DNA of 64,000 nucleotides from Gemmata massiliana (GTDB lineage Bacteria; Planctomycetota; Planctomycetia; Gemmatales; Gemmataceae): NCBI GenBank assembly GCA_000531095.1, contig HG799464.1, positions 495,472 to 559,471 of the forward strand, read 5' to 3'. Shown piece by piece: positions 45,945 to 55,138 of this stretch (position 1 is its first letter; each line of letters starts with the position of its first letter). The notes under the pieces were generated by a model. It saw only the letters and a program-made list of their open reading frames with translations, ran no database searches and was not told where the DNA came from. The position numbers and the translations under genes were made by a program.

Positions 45945-46955
45945 ATGAGAACTGTGCTGACCTGTGCGATCGGCCTCGGACTCGCCGGAGCCGCCGTTAT
46001 GACTCTCGCGCATGCGACGGGGCAACCACCGGCTCCCGCACAAGTCCCGAACCCAGACTCCCAATACCGGCTCGGCCCGGATTCGCTGCCGCAAGAGGGA
46101 GTTCCAAAGGGAGAAATCAAAGGACCGTTCACGCTCCCGTGTGAGGTCTACCCCGACACCCAGCACACCTACTGGGTTTACGTGCCCGCTCAGTACGACC
46201 CGAAAATCCCGACCGCGCTCATGGTGTTCCAGGACGGTCAGGCGTTCAAAGACGAGAAGGGAGACATGCGGGCACAAAACGTGATGGACAATCTGATCTA
46301 CCGCCGGGAGATCCCGGTCATGATCGGCGTGTTCATCAACCCCGGCCGCAAACCGGAGCAACCCGAGCCGACCCCGCGTGATTGGGGCGACCGGAACACC
46401 AACCGGCCGACCGAGTACAACTCGCTGGATGATAAGTATGCTCGCGTGATTACGGAAGAACTGCTACCAGCGCTGGCCAAGGATTACAACATCTCGAAAG
46501 ATCCGGAGATGCGCGGGATCGGCGGGTCGAGTTCGGGCGCGATCGCGGCGTTCACCGTGGCGTGGGAGCGCCCGAGCCAATTCCGCAAAGTGCTGAGCAA
46601 CGTCGGCAGTTTCGTCAACTTGCGTGGTGGGCACGTGTACGCGGACAAAGTGCTGGAGGCCGAGAAGAAGCCGCTCCGGGTGTATTTGTGCGACGGGCGC
46701 AACGACAACCGCGGGCTTCGGGGCGGGAAGTACGACGAGAAAATGGACTGGTTCCACCAGAACGTGCGCCTGATGAAAGCCTTGACAAAGAAGGGGTACG
46801 ACGTGAACTACTCGTGGGGCATGAACAACCACGGGCAAAAGTTCGGTGGGGCGATTCTGCCCGAGATGATGCGCTGGCTCTGGCGGGATGGGCCGGTGTC
46901 CACCGATCCCAGGGACGAAATCGAGCGCGGGTTCCGTCAGCCGGTCAAGAAATAG
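45945..46955 (+). CDS. exported esterase of the CE1/enterochelin-esterase type
   Basis: 336 residues; GGGAGG lies 8 nt before the ATG. Signal peptide [20 protein letters not shown]. Alpha/beta-hydrolase of the esterase-D family: [23 protein letters not shown], the elbow [18 protein letters not shown] (GxSxG) near residue 198, the acid in [15 protein letters not shown], and the His in [14 protein letters not shown]. Such enzymes hydrolyse feruloyl or acetyl esters of polysaccharides. It is followed by a hairpin at 46981-47003. Confidence 0.87.
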   Translation: MRTVLTCAIGLGLAGAAVMTLAHATGQPPAPAQVPNPDSQYRLGPDSLPQEGVPKGEIKGPFTLPCEVYPDTQHTYWVYVPAQYDPKIPTALMVFQDGQAFKDEKGDMRAQNVMDNLIYRREIPVMIGVFINPGRKPEQPEPTPRDWGDRNTNRPTEYNSLDDKYARVITEELLPALAKDYNISKDPEMRGIGGSSSGAIAAFTVAWERPSQFRKVLSNVGSFVNLRGGHVYADKVLEAEKKPLRVYLCDGRNDNRGLRGGKYDEKMDWFHQNVRLMKALTKKGYDVNYSWGMNNHGQKFGGAILPEMMRWLWRDGPVSTDPRDEIERGFRQPVKK

Positions 46956-46980
46956 AGGCCATCGTTCTCCGAAACGACAA

Positions 46981-47003
46981 GAGCCGCCCACGCGGGGCGG
47001 CTC
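46981..47003. terminator. hairpin between convergent genes
   Basis: GAGCCGCCC (46981-46989) and GGGCGGCTC (46995-47003) pair perfectly around a 5-nt loop. It lies between genes that end at 46955 (+) and 47015 (-), so it may act for both, although no T-run is present on the plus strand. Confidence 0.68.
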
Positions 47004-47014
47004 CGAAACTCGCA

Positions 47015-47542
47015 CTACTTCTTGCGAACGAGTTTCATTGTGGCACAGTGATCCTCGGCCGGCTTACCGTTGACCCAGGCGACCCCACTGAACTCGATGT
47101 GGTCGTCGTCGACGAAGGTGAGAGTCCCTTCGTGCATGTGCATGTCCTTCTTGGGGTCCAGGTTCGTCCCGCCCGAGAACACCCAGCGGATCTGGTTGGC
47201 AGCCGACTTCGGGTCGGCCTTCATTCGAGGTTGGTTGCCGAGCGCGCAGTAGTGCGTCATGACCAGGTCGGCCCCGTCCCGGTGGTACACGGACACCATC
47301 TCCATCGCTTCACCGGGGAACAGCGTCTCTTGAACCGTGCTCCCACCGGCGGTGACCTTGATGACCGACACGACCTTGTCGGTCGGCTTGCCGTCCTTGT
47401 CCGCTTCCACCCAGGTACCGGCCAGCTTCTTCAGCCGCTCCAGCCCCGCGTGCGAGGTTTGGGCGGGTTTGTCGTCGCCGCGTGCCCCGGCCCCGAGCGC
47501 CACCAGCACCACAACAGCCCCCGTCACCGCGATCGTCCGCAT
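47015..47542 (-). CDS. exported lipocalin-like (DUF1579-like) protein
   Basis: 175 residues from the ATG at 47542, GGAG 7 nt upstream; the longer frame is rejected. Signal peptide (MRTIAVTGAVVVLVALGAGA). The mature part has LERLKKLAGTWVEAD followed by a strand-rich domain (GSTVQETLFPGEAMEMVSVY, TLTFVDDDHIEFSGVAWVNG), the opening and pattern of the small beta-barrel families (lipocalin-like, DUF1579-like) common in planctomycetes. Ligand unknown. Convergent with the CE1-like esterase gene. Confidence 0.7.
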   Translation of the reverse strand: MRTIAVTGAVVVLVALGAGARGDDKPAQTSHAGLERLKKLAGTWVEADKDGKPTDKVVSVIKVTAGGSTVQETLFPGEAMEMVSVYHRDGADLVMTHYCALGNQPRMKADPKSAANQIRWVFSGGTNLDPKKDMHMHEGTLTFVDDDHIEFSGVAWVNGKPAEDHCATMKLVRKK

Positions 47543-47832
47543 AACTGGCTCCTTTGGGCGAAATGCTTCCACCACCACAGTGGTGGTAGAACTGCTCCCG
47601 GATCGGGCGCCTCTGAAAGCGTGCGAAAAGAATTACACGCGAGTGGCGCCCGACAAAGGTCAGTAGCGGGCACACGAAATGAGCCAATAATTCCCCAGCC
47701 AAGCAACCGGAACGAACAGAATCGTCCCAACACACAGGATCGACACGCAAATCATCAAACGTCTACCAACCTTGCCGACTAACTTGCACCGCGTTTACCC
47801 TTCCACCATTCCCAAACGCATCCGAGGAACGA

Positions 47833-48237
47833 ATGGACATCGCTTGCTTAACTCCGATTTTGAACGTGTCCGATATGGCGGCCAGTTTTGCGTGGTTCGA
47901 GAAACTGGGCTGGAAGAAGTTGTGGGATTGGGGCACGCCGCCGACATTCGGGGCGGTTGGGAGCGGGAAGGTGGAAATCTTCCTCTGTTTGGGCGCCCAG
48001 GGGTCACGAGGTGGACCAGTCCCTCGGCACGCAGACGATGACGATACGGGTGGCGTGTGGATGTCCTGGTTTCTCAACAGCCCGGCCGACGTGGATGCCG
48101 CTCATGCGTTGGCCGTATCGCACGGCATGACCGTCACGCAACCGCCAACAAACGAGCCGTGGGGCGTCCGCGAGTTCCACTTGCGGCACCCCGACGGCCA
48201 CACATTCCGCGTGGGCGCGGGAACGGGTTCCGTGTGA
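47833..48237 (+). CDS. VOC-family protein (glyoxalase/bleomycin-resistance fold)
   Basis: 134 residues. LTPILNVSDMAASFAWFEKL opens the first beta-alpha-beta-beta-beta unit, and the second ends GVREFHLRHPDGHTFRVGAG, the typical metal-ligand strand. The fold serves isomerases, dioxygenases and drug-binding proteins; the pattern here fits the small bleomycin-resistance-like kind, but substrate cannot be assigned. Convergent, with an 8-bp gap, with the cupin gene. Confidence 0.82.
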   Translation: MDIACLTPILNVSDMAASFAWFEKLGWKKLWDWGTPPTFGAVGSGKVEIFLCLGAQGSRGGPVPRHADDDDTGGVWMSWFLNSPADVDAAHALAVSHGMTVTQPPTNEPWGVREFHLRHPDGHTFRVGAGTGSV

Positions 48238-48245
48238 TTGGGGCC

Positions 48246-48719
48246 TCAGCTCCCCGGCAACAGGAGTTCGATCCCGTACCGGGGAGCGGCCGCTTTCAAC
48301 CGGTCGATCTCGTCTGGGGTTGGCGGGGGAACAGCCGTTGCTCCCTCCCCGAGGGGCGCTCCGACCTCGAAGAACATCTCCTCAAGACCGGCTGGGGCGA
48401 CCGAAATGAGCATGCGGGCCGGCCGATCCGACTCGTTTTTGAATGCGTGCGGAGTACCGGGCGACACATTGGCAAACATGCCCGCCGTCACCACGTGCTT
48501 CTCGTCACCAACTGTCAGAGCGATTTGGCCTTCGAGAACGTAAAATCCTTCTTCTTCCCGGCTGTGAACATGCGGAGGAGGGCCGCCACCCGGCGGCACG
48601 AGCGCTTCCCAGAGGGCGTATTTGCCGCCCGTCTCACTGCCCGTCGCGAGAAATCGGTAAATGTCACCAACAACAGCAATGGTGCGACCCTGAGCCGCAG
48701 AACGGATAGTGGGCAGCAT
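48246..48719 (-). CDS. cupin-domain protein
   Basis: 157 residues. Conserved cupin motif 1 GGPPPHVHSREEEGFYVLEG supplies two His and a Glu for a metal ion. Motif 2 GMFANVSPGTPHAFKNES supplies the third His. Of the quercetin-dioxygenase-like small cupin type. No enzyme assignment is possible from sequence alone. The terminator-free 8-bp gap to the VOC gene suggests overlapping 3' UTRs. Confidence 0.87.
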   Translation of the reverse strand: MLPTIRSAAQGRTIAVVGDIYRFLATGSETGGKYALWEALVPPGGGPPPHVHSREEEGFYVLEGQIALTVGDEKHVVTAGMFANVSPGTPHAFKNESDRPARMLISVAPAGLEEMFFEVGAPLGEGATAVPPPTPDEIDRLKAAAPRYGIELLLPGS

Positions 48720-48803
48720 TTCGGTCCTCAGTTAATCGGTCAACGCGCGAACAAGCATATCAAATCCGCCTTTCTTGGTGCCGGCTACGAAGCGGAACCG
48801 ATT

Positions 48804-49982
48804 TCACACAAGTATCAGTTCGAGCTGTCGGGACGAGAGGAACTCGCACCCCGTGGCGGTGACCAACACATCTTCCTCCAATCCAACAATCCCGGAACCG
48901 GTCGGTATGCCTAATTCCAGGGTAAAAACATTGCCCACCTCGACTGCGGCTTCCACGTTACGCCCGTAACACGGCCAACGCGGTCCCAACAAGGTACCGC
49001 CATCGTGGACCGCCCGTCCCAGCCCGTGCCCGAGTCCGTGCTTGAACTCCGGGTACCCGGCCGTCACCACAACACTTCGAGCAGCCGCATCTACCTCGAA
49101 TCCGCGCACGCCCGGGCACAGAGCTTCAGCCCCCGCGTCGATAGCCCACACTACCGTCTCGAACGCGCGCCGAACGTCCTCCGGCGGTCCCGACTCACCC
49201 GGTCGTCGAACATACCACATCCGCTGCATGTCCGAGCAGTACCCTTCAATGCGCACGCCCAAATCGATGTGGACCAAGTGCCCCGCTTCGATGCGGACCG
49301 TTTCCGACGGGTACGTGTGCCCGAGGTCCGATGCCGGCCCAGTGTTGACGATCGGGCACCCCTCAAGTGGCCACGCCGGTGACACGCCGTGTTCGGCGAA
49401 CCGCGCGTGGACGAACGCGGCCAGATCTCGCTCGCTCAGCCCCGGCCGAATGTACGAGGTAATCTGTTCGACGATCCGCTCAGTCACAGCCACGGCCCGC
49501 CGAATCCGGTCGACCTCCGTTGACGACTTACGCCCGCGCAACCGTGCCAGCAGCGGGGCAGCGCTGGTCAACCGATCGAGATACGGCGTGCCGCTCAGGA
49601 GTTGCTCGAGGAGGAGCCAGTGCCCGTGGGTCAACCCATCGGCGGTCACGTCGTCGAGGCTGTAATTCAGGCCGATGGTTCGTGGGTCGAGGCGCTGAAG
49701 TGCAGCCAGCAGAGGCCCACGAATGTCTTCGTCGTAGCCGATCACCTCCCGGAAAACGCCTTTCGCACGAATGGCCGACGTGTCGAAGTTGGCGACAATC
49801 GCGACGCGCTCTCCGCCGACGCCGAAGAGGAACGCCGAGTTCCGCACCACTCCCGCCCCAACAACCTGCTCGATCCCCGGGTCCGGGTGCAGTTCCGTCT
49901 CGCGCGCGAAGGTCAGCCAACAGTCCAGCCCGGTTTCGGCCAAAAGCGCCTGGGCTTGATCCGCCTTTTCGTGCAGTAGCAT
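48804..49982 (-). CDS. M24-family (Xaa-Pro type) metallopeptidase
   Basis: 392 residues. An N-terminal creatinase-like domain (LLAETGLDCWLTFARE, FLFGVGGERVAIVANFD) and a C-terminal pita-bread domain with the metal-binding set: LVHIDLGVRIEGYCSDMQR (two Asp), KHGLGHGLGRAVHDGG (His), VFTLELGIPTG (Glu) and VGLEEDVLVT (Glu). Members cleave Xaa-Pro peptides or related bonds in the cytoplasm. It lies 84 bp upstream of the cupin gene on the same strand. Confidence 0.9.
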   Translation of the reverse strand: MLLHEKADQAQALLAETGLDCWLTFARETELHPDPGIEQVVGAGVVRNSAFLFGVGGERVAIVANFDTSAIRAKGVFREVIGYDEDIRGPLLAALQRLDPRTIGLNYSLDDVTADGLTHGHWLLLEQLLSGTPYLDRLTSAAPLLARLRGRKSSTEVDRIRRAVAVTERIVEQITSYIRPGLSERDLAAFVHARFAEHGVSPAWPLEGCPIVNTGPASDLGHTYPSETVRIEAGHLVHIDLGVRIEGYCSDMQRMWYVRRPGESGPPEDVRRAFETVVWAIDAGAEALCPGVRGFEVDAAARSVVVTAGYPEFKHGLGHGLGRAVHDGGTLLGPRWPCYGRNVEAAVEVGNVFTLELGIPTGSGIVGLEEDVLVTATGCEFLSSRQLELILV

Positions 49983-50188
49983 GTCCCCTCCCTCAATCCG
50001 TGCGCCAGAGGCTCAAGTCGGCCCATGCCGGTGATCGTAACGACTGATTCTTGACAACAATACAACCTCGTGCGGGAAGCGTTGAATGATCTGGAGCGGC
50101 AGCCCGGGCTTTCGCCCCGAGCACACCGTGGAAGTAAAACAGCACTCGTGTCGCGAAACTCGCGCACCACCCAACATGGAGAACCGTC

Positions 50189-50725
50189 GTGTACCTCTCC
50201 CGCATTGTGCTCGTTCTGATTGGTTTGGCCGCAATTGCCCCGATCGCTTTCGCCCAAGAGAAAAAGCCGCCGCTGGTAACGCACGCGCGCGTTCAGTTGA
50301 ACCTCGCGGGAGCAGAAACGGCTGTCGAAGGTGCGAAGAAGAAAGCCGCAGCGATGGGGCTGAAGAGTAACATCGCCGTCGTCGATGATGGCGGGCACCT
50401 GCTGTCGTTCGCCCGAATGGACGGAGCGCGCCCGGCGAGTGGGTCTACTGCACTGACTAAAGCAGTCTCGGCCGCAACCTTTCGCCAAGAGACGGGGGCG
50501 CTCCCCGCTAAAGGCGAACCGGACGCGCTCCTGAGTTTGAGCATTCAAAACGCTGCAGCTGCAAGTGGCGGAAAGATCACAACCTTGAAGGGCGGGATAC
50601 CCATCATCGTGGACGGTCAAGTAATTGGTGCGATCGGGGTCGGCGGTGGGTCCGGTGAACAGGATGCGGAAGTGGCAAAGGCCGGCGTTCAGGCACTGCT
50701 CGACGCACTGAGCGAGAAGAAGTAA
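50189..50725 (+). CDS. exported GlcG/HbpS-family protein
   Basis: 178 residues from a GTG at 50189 with GGAGAA upstream. Signal peptide (IVLVLIGLAAIAPIAFA). The mature part is the GlcG/HbpS fold: AAAMGLKSNIAVVDDGGHLL, MDGARPASGSTALTKAVSAA and a C-terminal GGIPIIVDGQVIGAIGVGGG. Relatives bind haem or cobalamin-like ligands or are accessory to glycolate oxidation; here it is probably periplasmic. It stands alone. Confidence 0.85.
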   Translation: MYLSRIVLVLIGLAAIAPIAFAQEKKPPLVTHARVQLNLAGAETAVEGAKKKAAAMGLKSNIAVVDDGGHLLSFARMDGARPASGSTALTKAVSAATFRQETGALPAKGEPDALLSLSIQNAAAASGGKITTLKGGIPIIVDGQVIGAIGVGGGSGEQDAEVAKAGVQALLDALSEKK

Positions 50726-50942
50726 TCCGTGCGGGTTGCCAAACCCGTTGATTTCCAGCAGGGACTCGAACGTGATGTAATCGACGTCCGAGTCCTGTGC
50801 CCGATCAAAGCGCGTGGGCCTTGATTTGGCGATTGGAGTACGCTGAGATTTGGCACTTCCGGTCTACAGCTAGCTGTTCGCAACCGCCGCAGATCGCTCC
50901 CGGGCTAGAACGTACACATCGTGGTAACCCGGCATTGGCGTT

Positions 50943-52835
50943 TTACCCTAACTTGAACGCTTCCGTCAGGCAGGCAAGAGCCTCTTCACCTCGGGCACGC
51001 TCGACTACCACCCCGACGCACACCTCGCTCGTGTTAATCATGCTGATGTTGATGCCCTTCGCGGCTAGCGCGCCGAACATCGTGCGGGCTACGCCGGTGT
51101 GCGTCCGCATCCCCACCCCCAGCACAAACAGCACCGCGATGTCGCCGTCACCCACCACGCGACACGCCGGGTCGATCTCGCGCACCACATCCTGAGTGCG
51201 TTTCAGCGCGCGCGTCAGATCGGCGCGGGGCACGGTAAATGAGAGTTCTGCCTTCGCAGGGCCGCTCTGGTTCTGGACGATCATGTCCACCAGAATTCCA
51301 CCGGTCGCGACCGCGTTGAACACGCGCGAGCAGTTCCCCGGCTTGTCCGGCAAGTCGTGAACCGTAACGCGGCTCTGTTCGGTGTTCAGATGAACGCCGC
51401 TCACGAGAACATCTTCCATCCCCTCGAGCCGCGCAATAGCCGCCTCGCGGTCCTTGGATGCCGCGACCATGAGCGGGTTCGGGCGCGGCTTAAATTCGCC
51501 GCTCGCGGGTGGTTCTCCAGCTCCCTTGCGTGACAGCGGTAGCGCGAATGCGGCGTGAACCGCGCGCAGTGCCCGGCGCCCGCGGACCGCCTTCTTGCTC
51601 TCCAGGTGCGCCTTCTTGATCGGCTCGCCCGTCGGCGCCTCGATGATCCCCGATTCGGCCGCGCCGTCCTCTTCCACCAGCACGCTGATCTTGATGTCGC
51701 CGGTGGTAATCATCTTCAGGTTCACGCCCTCGATCGCGAGCGCCTGGAACATGCGCTCCGCGACCCCGGAGATGTAGCGCATCCCGGCACCGACCACTGA
51801 CACCTTGCTGACCTTGCCCGTCTCGTTCAGTGCCGCCCCGAGTTCCGCCACGATGGGTGCGAGGATCTTCTTGGTGCGATCGAGTTCGGTGTTCAGTACG
51901 GTGAACCCGATCGTGGCCTTGCCCCCCTCCCCCACGCTCTGCGCGATCATGTCCACTGCGATGTTCGCGTCGGCGAGCACGGCAAAGACGCGGTGACTCA
52001 CGCCCGGGCGGTCTGGCACGCCCTCGAGCACGAGCCGCGCTTCGTCCGCCGCGAGCGCGACCCCGCACGCAGGGATTTCACTCATCCACGAAGCTTCGGG
52101 AACGATCCAGGTGCCGATCGCGTCGGACTTCGCGTTCCGCACCATGAGCGGCACGTCGAATTTCTTGGCGAATTCGATCGAGCGCGAGTGCATCACGCCC
52201 GCGCCCATGCTCGCCATCTCCAGCATCTCGTCGTAACTGATCGCGTCCATCTTGCGCGCATCAGGCACGATGCGCGGGTCCGTCGTGTACACACCATCCA
52301 CGTCGGTGTAGATCTCGCACTCGACCTCGTACCCCGCGAGCTTTACCGCGGCAGCCACGGCCACGGCCGTGGTATCGCTCCCGCCGCGCCCCAGCGTGGA
52401 GATGTCCCCGAGTTCGTCCACGCCCTGGAACCCCGCGAGCACGACGATGTGCCCGCTATCGAGCGCCTCACACAAGCGCACGGTGTCGATCTTCTTGATG
52501 CGGGCCTTGCGGTGCGTGCTGTCAGTCACGATGCCGATTTGCGGGCCGGTAAAGCTGACCGCGCGCTCGCCGAGTTCGTGGATCGCCATCGCGGTGAGAG
52601 CGATCGAGATCTGCTCGCCGGTCGCGAGGAGCATGTCCATTTCGCGCGCGGACGGCGAACTGGTGATCTGGCCGGCTTTGGCGATCAGGTCGTCGGTGGT
52701 GCTGCCCTGTGCGGACACGACGACGATCACTTTGCTCCCGGCGTGTTTCGCGCGAATGGCCTTACGCGCGGCTTCCATGACGCTCTCCGCGTCCTTCACG
52801 CTCGACCCGCCGAACTTCTGAACGACGACCCCCAC
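50943..52835 (-). CDS. lysC: aspartate kinase with duplicated ACT modules
   Basis: 630 residues from a GTG at 52835. It makes aspartyl phosphate, the first step to Lys, Thr, Met and diaminopimelate. Seen: VVQKFGGSSVKDAESV start, VVSAQGSTTDDLIAKAG, GFQGVDELGDISTLGRGGSD, YTDVDGVYTTDPRIV and MLEMASMGAGVMHSRSIEF. After the catalytic part (to about 250) two pairs of ACT modules follow: LEGVPDRPGVSHRVF with ALAIEGVNLKMITTGDIKIS, then VHDLPDKPGNCSRVF with ALAAKGINISMINTSEVCVG. Most aspartate kinases have one pair; the four-ACT form is known in cyanobacteria and planctomycetes. A Pro/Lys-rich linker of about 60 residues joins the pairs. Confidence 0.95.
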   Translation of the reverse strand: MGVVVQKFGGSSVKDAESVMEAARKAIRAKHAGSKVIVVVSAQGSTTDDLIAKAGQITSSPSAREMDMLLATGEQISIALTAMAIHELGERAVSFTGPQIGIVTDSTHRKARIKKIDTVRLCEALDSGHIVVLAGFQGVDELGDISTLGRGGSDTTAVAVAAAVKLAGYEVECEIYTDVDGVYTTDPRIVPDARKMDAISYDEMLEMASMGAGVMHSRSIEFAKKFDVPLMVRNAKSDAIGTWIVPEASWMSEIPACGVALAADEARLVLEGVPDRPGVSHRVFAVLADANIAVDMIAQSVGEGGKATIGFTVLNTELDRTKKILAPIVAELGAALNETGKVSKVSVVGAGMRYISGVAERMFQALAIEGVNLKMITTGDIKISVLVEEDGAAESGIIEAPTGEPIKKAHLESKKAVRGRRALRAVHAAFALPLSRKGAGEPPASGEFKPRPNPLMVAASKDREAAIARLEGMEDVLVSGVHLNTEQSRVTVHDLPDKPGNCSRVFNAVATGGILVDMIVQNQSGPAKAELSFTVPRADLTRALKRTQDVVREIDPACRVVGDGDIAVLFVLGVGMRTHTGVARTMFGALAAKGINISMINTSEVCVGVVVERARGEEALACLTEAFKLG

Positions 52836-53109
52836 GGCCGCACCCCTTGATATCGAGATTCCGAACGAGAATCAGAGGGTGTTGTAACGACGGCCCGCTT
52901 CGGCTTCCAGTAACGCAAGGTATTCACCGCAACCGCTCTCCGAAGAGCGTGCGGCACTCACGGCACCGAGTGTCATACAACTCCGCCCACAGACAAATGA
53001 AAACCGGCTCACGAAGCGATTCCCGGGTCGGTTGGATCGTTGCGGATCGCCGTGAGTTTCGTTACCTTCTGTCAGTACCCGCCCCGAATTCCGCCAAGGG
53101 ACTCATCCC

Positions 53110-54387
53110 GTGAATCGCTTGTTCCTCGTGACTTTGTTCTCGATCGCAGGTCTTGCTGCGCCCGCGTCTGCCGACAACTGGCCGCAGTGGCGCGGGCCGA
53201 AGAACGATGGCCACTCGGCCGAAAAGAACCTGCCCACCGAATGGAGCCAGGACAAAAACGTTGTTTGGAAGTTCAAGATGCCGGGCATGGGTGCCGGTAC
53301 CCCGATCGTGTGGGCGGACAAGATTTTCGTGACCTCGGTCGATGGCGACGACATCGTGCTGCTCTGCATCGGCACCGATGGCAAAGAAAAGTGGAAACAG
53401 AAAGTGTCCGGCACCGGCAAGGTGAAGTACCGGAACCCGTCCGGGGCCGACGTGTCCGATGCGTCCGCGTCCTGCTCGACCGACGGCAAGCACGTTTGGG
53501 CGTTCGCCGGGAGCGGTGACCTCGCGTGCTTCGACCTCGACGGCAAATTGGTCTGGAAAGACGACATTCAAAAGTACGGCAAGTTCCGCATCCAGTTCGG
53601 CGTCCACTGGACCCCGGTGCTCTATAAGGGCCGCCTGTACCTTCAGGTAATGCACCGCGGCGCACAACTCGTCGTCGCGCTCGACGCCGCGACCGGCAAA
53701 GAAGTGTGGAAGAAGGACCGCCCGGGTTACAGCAAGGGCGAGAGCCCGGACGTGTACGCCTCACCGTTCATCTGGGAGGGCGAGGGTGAGCCACTCCTCG
53801 TTGCACACGGCAACGACTTCTGCACCGGTCACAAACTGACCGATGGAACGGAAGTCTGGCGTGTGACCGGATTGAACCCGAACAGCAGCGGCGCGTGGCG
53901 GTTCGTTTCCAACCCGCTTGTGCTCCCGGACCTGATCGTAGTGCCATCGTGCAAAGACGGGCCGACGGTCGCATTTAACCCGGTCGGCGCGAAGGGGGAA
54001 ATCACCCCTGACAACAAGGCCGAGTTGTGGCGCGTACCTGCAAGCGCGAACTTCCGGACCCCGGATGTCGTCGCTCCGATCCGCGTCGATGACGTGGTAT
54101 ACCTGACCGGCGACGGCCCGTTCACCGCAGTCGAAGCGAAAACCGGGAAGGTCATTTACCGGGAGGCTCTGACCAAGTTCGTCCATCGCGGGCACATGGC
54201 CGTGGGTGATGGCAAAATCTATGTCCCCGCAGCGAACGGCACGACGGATGTGATTCAAACAGGGAAGGAATTCAAGAAGCTTGCCACAAACGTCCTGCCC
54301 GACACCGTATTCGCCGGTCTCACTATTGCGGACGGGCGAATCTACTTCCGCGGGTACAACTACCTGTGGGCAATCGGAACGAAGTAG
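53110..54387 (+). CDS. exported PQQ-like beta-propeller protein
   Basis: 425 residues from a GTG at 53110. Signal peptide (MNRLFLVTLFSIAGLAAPAS) and start of mature protein DNWPQWRGPKNDGHSAEKNL, the hallmark of planctomycete PQQ-like proteins. Repeated blades are visible: NVVWKFKMPGMGAGTPIVWA, DLDGKLVWKDDIQKYGKF, LVVALDAATGKEVWKKDRPG and VEAKTGKVIYREALTKF. Because no PQQ-dehydrogenase catalytic residues are visible, it is more likely a BamB-like or structural propeller. Acts outside the cytoplasmic membrane; ends at a strong hairpin. Confidence 0.85.
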   Translation: MNRLFLVTLFSIAGLAAPASADNWPQWRGPKNDGHSAEKNLPTEWSQDKNVVWKFKMPGMGAGTPIVWADKIFVTSVDGDDIVLLCIGTDGKEKWKQKVSGTGKVKYRNPSGADVSDASASCSTDGKHVWAFAGSGDLACFDLDGKLVWKDDIQKYGKFRIQFGVHWTPVLYKGRLYLQVMHRGAQLVVALDAATGKEVWKKDRPGYSKGESPDVYASPFIWEGEGEPLLVAHGNDFCTGHKLTDGTEVWRVTGLNPNSSGAWRFVSNPLVLPDLIVVPSCKDGPTVAFNPVGAKGEITPDNKAELWRVPASANFRTPDVVAPIRVDDVVYLTGDGPFTAVEAKTGKVIYREALTKFVHRGHMAVGDGKIYVPAANGTTDVIQTGKEFKKLATNVLPDTVFAGLTIADGRIYFRGYNYLWAIGTK

Positions 54388-54406
54388 CCGTTCTCCCTGA
54401 GAAAAA

Positions 54407-54448
54407 TGCCGAGAGCCGAGGTACCAAACGGTGGCTCGGCTCTCGGCA
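54407..54448. terminator. bidirectional hairpin between convergent genes
   Basis: TGCCGAGAGCCGAG (54407-54420) and CTCGGCTCTCGGCA (54435-54448) pair perfectly; the loop can pair partly as well. A5 precedes the left arm, giving a T-run for the minus-strand gene cluster. Gene ends at 54387 (+) and 54467 (-) flank it. Confidence 0.85.
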
Positions 54449-54466
54449 CGTTGAGGGTTCTGTGAA

Positions 54467-55135
54467 CTACCTCAACGCGCGCCATATCGATTCAAGCACG
54501 ACCACGTAAGCATTCCCCCATGCTCCGTCACGGAAAAACGTGGGAGTCAATTCCGGTTGCCCGATGAACGGGCGCATCACCCACCCCATCTGAATCCCCA
54601 CGAACGCATACACAACGAGCCAGCCCCACAGCATTACGCGGTGCAACGGGTCGCGCGCAATAAGCGGAGCATACCGCCTGCGCAACACCCATTGCGCGGA
54701 CGCACTCGCGACTGCAAACATGAGCGCGTTGAAGACTAAGGCTTCGTTGTAATCGGTCGTGGACGCATACCAGAGCGCTGTGTAAGGGGCGAGACTCGCG
54801 AGCACGATCGCCACCGCGGACTGAGTGACCACGACCGCGCGAACGGCTTCCGCGAAGTCGTTACGCAAACCGAGCAACGAATTGAGAACGAAGAAGCTCG
54901 GCATCGCAAGCGCCGCCGTCACCGCAATTAGCAGCGGCACCTTCACCGCGGAAAAAATAATCTGTAACGACCGATCGGATCCGAAGCCACCGAAACACCC
55001 CATCACCGCACCGTAAGCGGCGCCACCGATCACAACGATCGCCAAACCGGTCCCCGCGCCCTCGTGTACGTGCGAGCGTCTGTGGAGGGTGGCACTGCGT
55101 AGCAACCGGTCCACGAATCGGAGTAAGTGTGTCAT
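54467..55135 (-). CDS. polytopic membrane protein, paralogue A
   Basis: 222 residues. Five or six hydrophobic spans with the blocks AAYGAVMGCFGGFGSDRSLQ, FSAVKVPLLIAVTAALAMPS, FFVLNSLLGL and WLVVYAFVGIQMGWVMRPFI. This is the pattern of a 200-280 residue membrane protein family I know from cyanobacteria and planctomycetes, sometimes mislabelled as actin-binding WH2 proteins. Function unknown. Encoded 3 nt after its larger paralogue, so surely co-transcribed. Confidence 0.78.
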   Translation of the reverse strand: MTHLLRFVDRLLRSATLHRRSHVHEGAGTGLAIVVIGGAAYGAVMGCFGGFGSDRSLQIIFSAVKVPLLIAVTAALAMPSFFVLNSLLGLRNDFAEAVRAVVVTQSAVAIVLASLAPYTALWYASTTDYNEALVFNALMFAVASASAQWVLRRRYAPLIARDPLHRVMLWGWLVVYAFVGIQMGWVMRPFIGQPELTPTFFRDGAWGNAYVVVLESIWRALR

Positions 55136-55138
55136 GGG

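Noticed and set aside
50750-50840. Coding-like and tRNA T-arm-like stretch on the minus strand (GTTCGAGTCCCTGCTGG)
   Set aside because: The T-arm-like words are not followed by an acceptor stem or anticodon arm, and the short open frame (about 30 codons) overlaps the end of the GlcG-like gene without a start. No tRNA could be folded by eye.
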